Source: Bacillota bacterium (GTDB lineage: Bacteria; Bacillota; Clostridia; Lachnospirales; Lachnospiraceae). Taken from it: DNA of 64,000 nucleotides. Position 1 is the first letter of the stretch; each line of letters starts with the position of its first letter. The notes under the pieces were generated by a model. The model made no database searches, was not told the origin of the DNA, and worked only from the letters and a program-made list of their open reading frames with translations. A program made the position numbers and the translations under genes. Below are positions 60,975-64,000 of this stretch, piece by piece. Location of the stretch: NCBI GenBank assembly GCA_023436225.1, contig JAEZKA010000063.1, forward strand, positions 1 to 64,000. The letters are read 5' to 3'.

Positions 60975-61003
60975 AGCTTACAGGATGTGCATTTTCTGCA
61001 CAT
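60971..61003 (-). CDS. 10-residue Cys-rich upstream ORF coupled to the next gene
   Basis: MCRKCTSCKL, with GAGAGGGG right before its ATG and its TGA overlapping the downstream ATG. Its first codons form a 9-bp hairpin GGATGTGCA/TGCACATCC with a 5-nt loop. Could be a leader peptide that couples or gates translation; chance is not excluded. Confidence 0.4.
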   Translation of the reverse strand: MCRKCTSCKL

Positions 61004-61041
61004 CCACCCCTCTCTTTTCTACAATTATTAATCGTTTATGA

Positions 61042-61596
61042 TTACGAATTTTTCTTAATGCTTACCTTGCTTCTTAACTTAAGCTCCAGTTCTTCCATAA
61101 GTTCAAAAAGCTTATCAGGAGCATCCAGGATATAATCCGGTGTTTCCTCCTGGTTGATCGGATTCATGTCATAACGGGGACTATAATTGGCTAATATCGA
61201 GACAATACCCATTCTGTTTGCTCCGACAATATCCCTCTTTACATTATTTCCTATCATCACAATACGATGCTTATCACTATCCGTTAATCCCAGTTCTTTC
61301 ATGGCATGCTGGAACATAATTGGTGCAGGTTTTTCCTGTCCCAGCTCGCTAGAGATAGCCTTAGCATGAAAGCAGTAATCTAACCCATTTGTAAGATAGA
61401 TATTATCAAAGGAGGTCTTGGTTCCATCGGCAACAAGTGCTATGGTATAACCATTATCATGAAGCTTTACTAGGTTTTCCTCCGCTCCTGGGAACAGCTT
61501 CGCCTTAAGAACGGTACCCATTTCATTTTTTATCTCAGTTGACTCATCTACTAGAGTATCACCGCTATCTATAAATACTATTAATTCTTTTCTCAT
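61042..61596 (-). CDS. HAD-superfamily hydrolase
   Basis: 184 residues. Motif I is FIDSGDTLVDE (Asp10; the second Asp of DxD is replaced by Gly12, with Asp13 next), motif II VADGT, a Lys in EKPAP, motif IV GNNVKRDIVGANRMG. The DSGDT form departs from DxDxT/V, which may alter the acid/base step. Size suits a small cap-less or short-cap phosphatase. It sits between the transporter genes and the unknown protein, 29 bp after oppF, so in one operon. Confidence 0.82.
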   Translation of the reverse strand: MRKELIVFIDSGDTLVDESTEIKNEMGTVLKAKLFPGAEENLVKLHDNGYTIALVADGTKTSFDNIYLTNGLDYCFHAKAISSELGQEKPAPIMFQHAMKELGLTDSDKHRIVMIGNNVKRDIVGANRMGIVSILANYSPRYDMNPINQEETPDYILDAPDKLFELMEELELKLRSKVSIKKNS

Positions 61597-61625
61597 ATTC
61601 TATCTTTGGTCCCGGTAGCACCGAA

Positions 61626-62618
61626 CTATTCTTTGATAATTCCCTGAAGCTTCAATTCATCCGCTCTATGGCATGCTACGTAATGTCCCTGCTCCTTCTC
61701 TATAAAATTAACCTCATCTGTTTTACATTTTTCAATACAATACTTGCACCTTGTGTGGAAGAAGCATCCGGATGGCGGGTTTGCCGGATTCGGAATCTCT
61801 CCCTGCAAAGGAATTCTCTCATTCTCAACCGTCGGATCCGCAATAGGAACCGCAGAAATGAGTGCCTCTGTATAGGGGTGCATCGGATGTTTAAACAATT
61901 CCTCACTGGTGGTATACTCTACCATCTTACCAAGATACATAACCCCTACCTTATCTGAGATATGCTCTACTACGGATAAGTCATGACTTATGAATAGATA
62001 AGTGAGCTTCAACTCCTTCTGGAGATCCATCAACAGATTCACCACCTGTGCCTGAACGGATACATCAAGAGCAGATACCGCTTCATCACATACAATCAAA
62101 CGGGGATATAACACTAGTGCTCTAGCAATTCCAATTCTCTGACGTTGTCCACCGGAAAATGCATGGGGATAACGTTTTAGATAACTGGGATTTAGGCCGA
62201 CCTTAACCGCGATTTCCTTTACTCTACGCTCTATTTCCTTCTTCGGCAGCTTATAATTTGCTCTTAACGGTTCAGAAATAATATCAAATACGGTCATACG
62301 CGGATCCAGAGAAGAAAAGGGATCCTGGAAAATCATCTGTATCTCTTTTCTTATGGTCTTCATTGACGCCTTATCAATATGCTGTAGATTATGCACCGTT
62401 CCATCCCCGGCAAGATATAATACCTCACCGGCAGTCGCATCGATTGCTTTCACGATACAACGCCCGAGTGTGGTTTTTCCGCAGCCGGATTCTCCAACAA
62501 TACCGACAGTCTCACCCTCATTTACCTCAAAGCTTACGCTATTCACTGCTCTAACATCTACTTTTTTTGAAGAGAAGGTTTTGCTCATTTCTTTTACTTT
62601 TAATATAGTTTCCGACAT
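61626..62618 (-). CDS. oligopeptide/oligosaccharide ABC transporter ATPase, OppF/DppF type
   Basis: 330 residues. Walker A GESGCGKTT, Q-loop FQDPFSSLDPRMTV, signature FSGGQRQRIGIARAL, Walker B LIVCDEAVSALD, H-loop FISHD, and a C-terminal oligo_HPY zinc/Fe-S-like segment with CFFHTRCKYC..C. Together with the next gene it powers one Opp/Dpp-family importer. In Clostridia and Thermotoga such transporters often take up oligosaccharides; the neighbouring GH38-like enzyme favours that. Confidence 0.93.
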   Translation of the reverse strand: MSETILKVKEMSKTFSSKKVDVRAVNSVSFEVNEGETVGIVGESGCGKTTLGRCIVKAIDATAGEVLYLAGDGTVHNLQHIDKASMKTIRKEIQMIFQDPFSSLDPRMTVFDIISEPLRANYKLPKKEIERRVKEIAVKVGLNPSYLKRYPHAFSGGQRQRIGIARALVLYPRLIVCDEAVSALDVSVQAQVVNLLMDLQKELKLTYLFISHDLSVVEHISDKVGVMYLGKMVEYTTSEELFKHPMHPYTEALISAVPIADPTVENERIPLQGEIPNPANPPSGCFFHTRCKYCIEKCKTDEVNFIEKEQGHYVACHRADELKLQGIIKE

Positions 62619-62630
62619 AACAATCCCTCC

Positions 62631-63638
62631 TTACTGATCTTTCTTCTTTATAGTAGTCACATCCGCATAACAGGCTACAAAATGTCCTTCTTCCACTTCC
62701 ACCAAGGACGGCTCGCTGCAATTGCATTTACCCTCAATACGGTATTGGCAGCGCTCATAGAAGCCACATTGATTGGCCAGATTCATCGCTAGCGGTACTG
62801 TTCCTTCGATCGAATACAGACGATCATGACCACCACCAATCTTATGAACAGAACCCATTAATCCAATGGTGTATGGGTGAAGAGGCTTTTGGAAGATATC
62901 CTTAACAGGAGCAATCTCTACGATTTTCCCAAGATACATAACTGCCACTCGGTCACAGACCTTTGCAACCGTTCCGAGATCATGGGTAATGTACAGAATT
63001 GCCATCTTAAACTCCTTCTGCAATTCCTTCATCAGCTCAAGAATTTGTGCCTGAATTGTAACGTCAAGGGCAGTAGTTGGTTCATCCGCTATTAGAAGCT
63101 TTGGGTTACAGACCAACGCCATAGCGATCAAGGCTCTCTGTAGCATACCTCCTGAGAATTCATGAGGATATTGATTGAATCTTTTCTCCGGATTAGCGAT
63201 ACCCACTTTGCGCATCGCTTCAATTGAGATTTCCTTTGCCTTCTTCTTGTCCTTAGTCATATGCAGACGAACAAATTCAGAGATCTGGTGACCAATGGTA
63301 AAGAGTGGTGAGAATGAGCTCATTGGTTCCTGAAATATCATTGATATATTTTTACCGCGAATGCTCCTTATTTGGGCACCACCAAACTTCATATCCAACA
63401 GGTTCAGCTCTTTGTCATCATTCACGAAGGTAATCTTACCGGTTGTCGCGCATTTTTTATCGTTAATCCCCATGATAGCCTTACTGGTCAAGCTCTTACC
63501 ACAGCCCGATTCTCCAACTAATCCGAGGGTTTCATTCTCTTTGATTGTAAAGCTAATCCCTCGTAGCGGAGTAAGTACGCCTTCATCCAGTTTAATTTGT
63601 ATATTCAGATCTTCGACTACAACTACATTCTTTTCCAT
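62631..63638 (-). CDS. oligopeptide/oligosaccharide ABC transporter ATPase, OppD/DppD type
   Basis: 335 residues. Walker A GESGCGKSL, Q-loop FQEPMSSFSPLFTI, signature FSGGMLQRALIAMAL, Walker B LLIADEPTTALD, H-loop ITHDL, and a C-terminal Cys-rich oligo_HPY tail (CGFYERCQYRIEGKCNC). It lies 12 bp before oppF and 12 bp after the permease gene in the same operon. Partner of the OppF-type ATPase. Confidence 0.93.
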   Translation of the reverse strand: MEKNVVVVEDLNIQIKLDEGVLTPLRGISFTIKENETLGLVGESGCGKSLTSKAIMGINDKKCATTGKITFVNDDKELNLLDMKFGGAQIRSIRGKNISMIFQEPMSSFSPLFTIGHQISEFVRLHMTKDKKKAKEISIEAMRKVGIANPEKRFNQYPHEFSGGMLQRALIAMALVCNPKLLIADEPTTALDVTIQAQILELMKELQKEFKMAILYITHDLGTVAKVCDRVAVMYLGKIVEIAPVKDIFQKPLHPYTIGLMGSVHKIGGGHDRLYSIEGTVPLAMNLANQCGFYERCQYRIEGKCNCSEPSLVEVEEGHFVACYADVTTIKKKDQ

Positions 63639-63650
63639 CTAATACCTCGC

Positions 63651-64000
63651 TTATTTATAAGGGTCTGCCGCATCACGCAAGCCATCACCCAGGAAATTAA
63701 ATGCCAGAACAGCTATACCTACAAATAGGACCGGAATTAACTTCCACGGACAGTTGGCAATATTACTGATACTCTGACACTCCTGCAACAGTACGCCCCA
63801 GCTGGTAGCTGGTGCACGCATTCCCAACCCAAGAAAGCTCATAGAGGTTTCTCCTAATATCATACTGGGAATTCCTAAGGTAAGGTTTACGATCAGGTAG
63901 CTCATGAAACCGGGAACAAGATGCTTTGAGATAATCTTGGCATCCGACACTCCTGCCAATCTTGCAGCCATAACATAATCCTCTTTCTTCAAAGAAAGGA
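63651..64000 (-). CDS. OppC/DppC-type ABC permease, C-terminal part (runs off the window)
   Basis: The frame remains open to the window edge: LSLKKEDYVMAARLAGVSDAKII, a form of the EAA loop that contacts the ATPases, then helices VNLTLGIPSMILGE and LIPVLFVGIAVLAFNFLGDGLRDAADP. The apparent start inside the window is an artefact. N-terminal helices, and presumably OppB and the binding protein, lie beyond base 64000. Confidence 0.9.
   Translation of the reverse strand, partial: LSLKKEDYVMAARLAGVSDAKIISKHLVPGFMSYLIVNLTLGIPSMILGETSMSFLGLGMRAPATSWGVLLQECQSISNIANCPWKLIPVLFVGIAVLAFNFLGDGLRDAADPYK

Overview
The window is chromosomal DNA of a low-GC, Gram-positive anaerobe, most likely a plant-polysaccharide- or mucus-feeding Lachnospiraceae/Clostridia species of the Lachnoclostridium type. 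This is inferred from gene content and style: one-subunit GlyQS behind a glycine T-box, strong AGGAGG-type ribosome binding sites, TTGACA/TATAAT promoters, YhbD/YhbE/YhbF homologues, several intracellular glycosidases and many MerR, PadR, AraC, DeoR and XRE-type regulators. No rRNA, tRNA, prophage, complete insertion sequence or CRISPR array was seen.

Layout. 1-13 kb is an accessory region of mostly single-gene units: an ANT(9)/AadA-like nucleotidyltransferase, a MerR regulator with its own 19-bp-spacer promoter, a PsuK-like PfkB kinase, a 2-hydroxyacid dehydrogenase, a PadR/DUF2812 pair, a nitroreductase, an AAA ATPase, two related GyrI-domain proteins, a CPBP protease and a methyltransferase, with gene remnants and degenerate repeats between them. 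13-20 kb holds an amidohydrolase, T-box-glyQS, an ABC-2 exporter, a cold-shock gene with a terminator-like hairpin in its leader, and a histidyl-tRNA synthetase behind what reads as a His-codon leader-peptide attenuator. 20-27 kb has a P-loop kinase, a methyltransferase, a frameshifted hydrolase, a DUF606 membrane protein, a GH51 arabinofuranosidase with a DUF6171 zinc-finger protein, a GNAT, chorismate synthase and a lipoprotein.

27-31 kb holds an EAL phosphodiesterase with a degenerate GGDEF domain and then the most interesting locus: a 64-residue exported propeptide with two identical C-terminal pheromone-like repeats. Its 3' end overlaps, tail to tail, a two-gene operon of XRE-HTH plus helical-repeat (RRNPP-like) regulators. 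I propose a peptide quorum-sensing module. 31-39 kb: an orphan VirB4-like ATPase and a five-gene reverse-strand unit (YhbD-like regulator, two bactofilin-like proteins, a two-subunit ABC exporter) behind a large palindromic operator. 39-44 kb: lgt with a structured 3' region, a PHP hydrolase and a chemoreceptor.

43.7-53.4 kb is a full myo-inositol catabolic locus: iolJ-iolC-iolB-iolD-iolE-iolA on the reverse strand, a DeoR-type regulator, and divergent iolG. Three copies of one 12-mer overlap the iolJ promoter. Two tandem copies of a 108-bp hairpin-rich repeat sit before iolB. iolA and the distant GH36 gene share an almost identical 34-nt leader. 53.5-64 kb: MgtC, GH36 alpha-galactosidase, PhnP-like hydrolase, a GH38-like enzyme, an unknown protein behind a short overlapping Cys-rich upstream ORF, a HAD phosphatase and an Opp/Dpp-type transporter running off the window end, together probably for uptake and breakdown of oligosaccharides.
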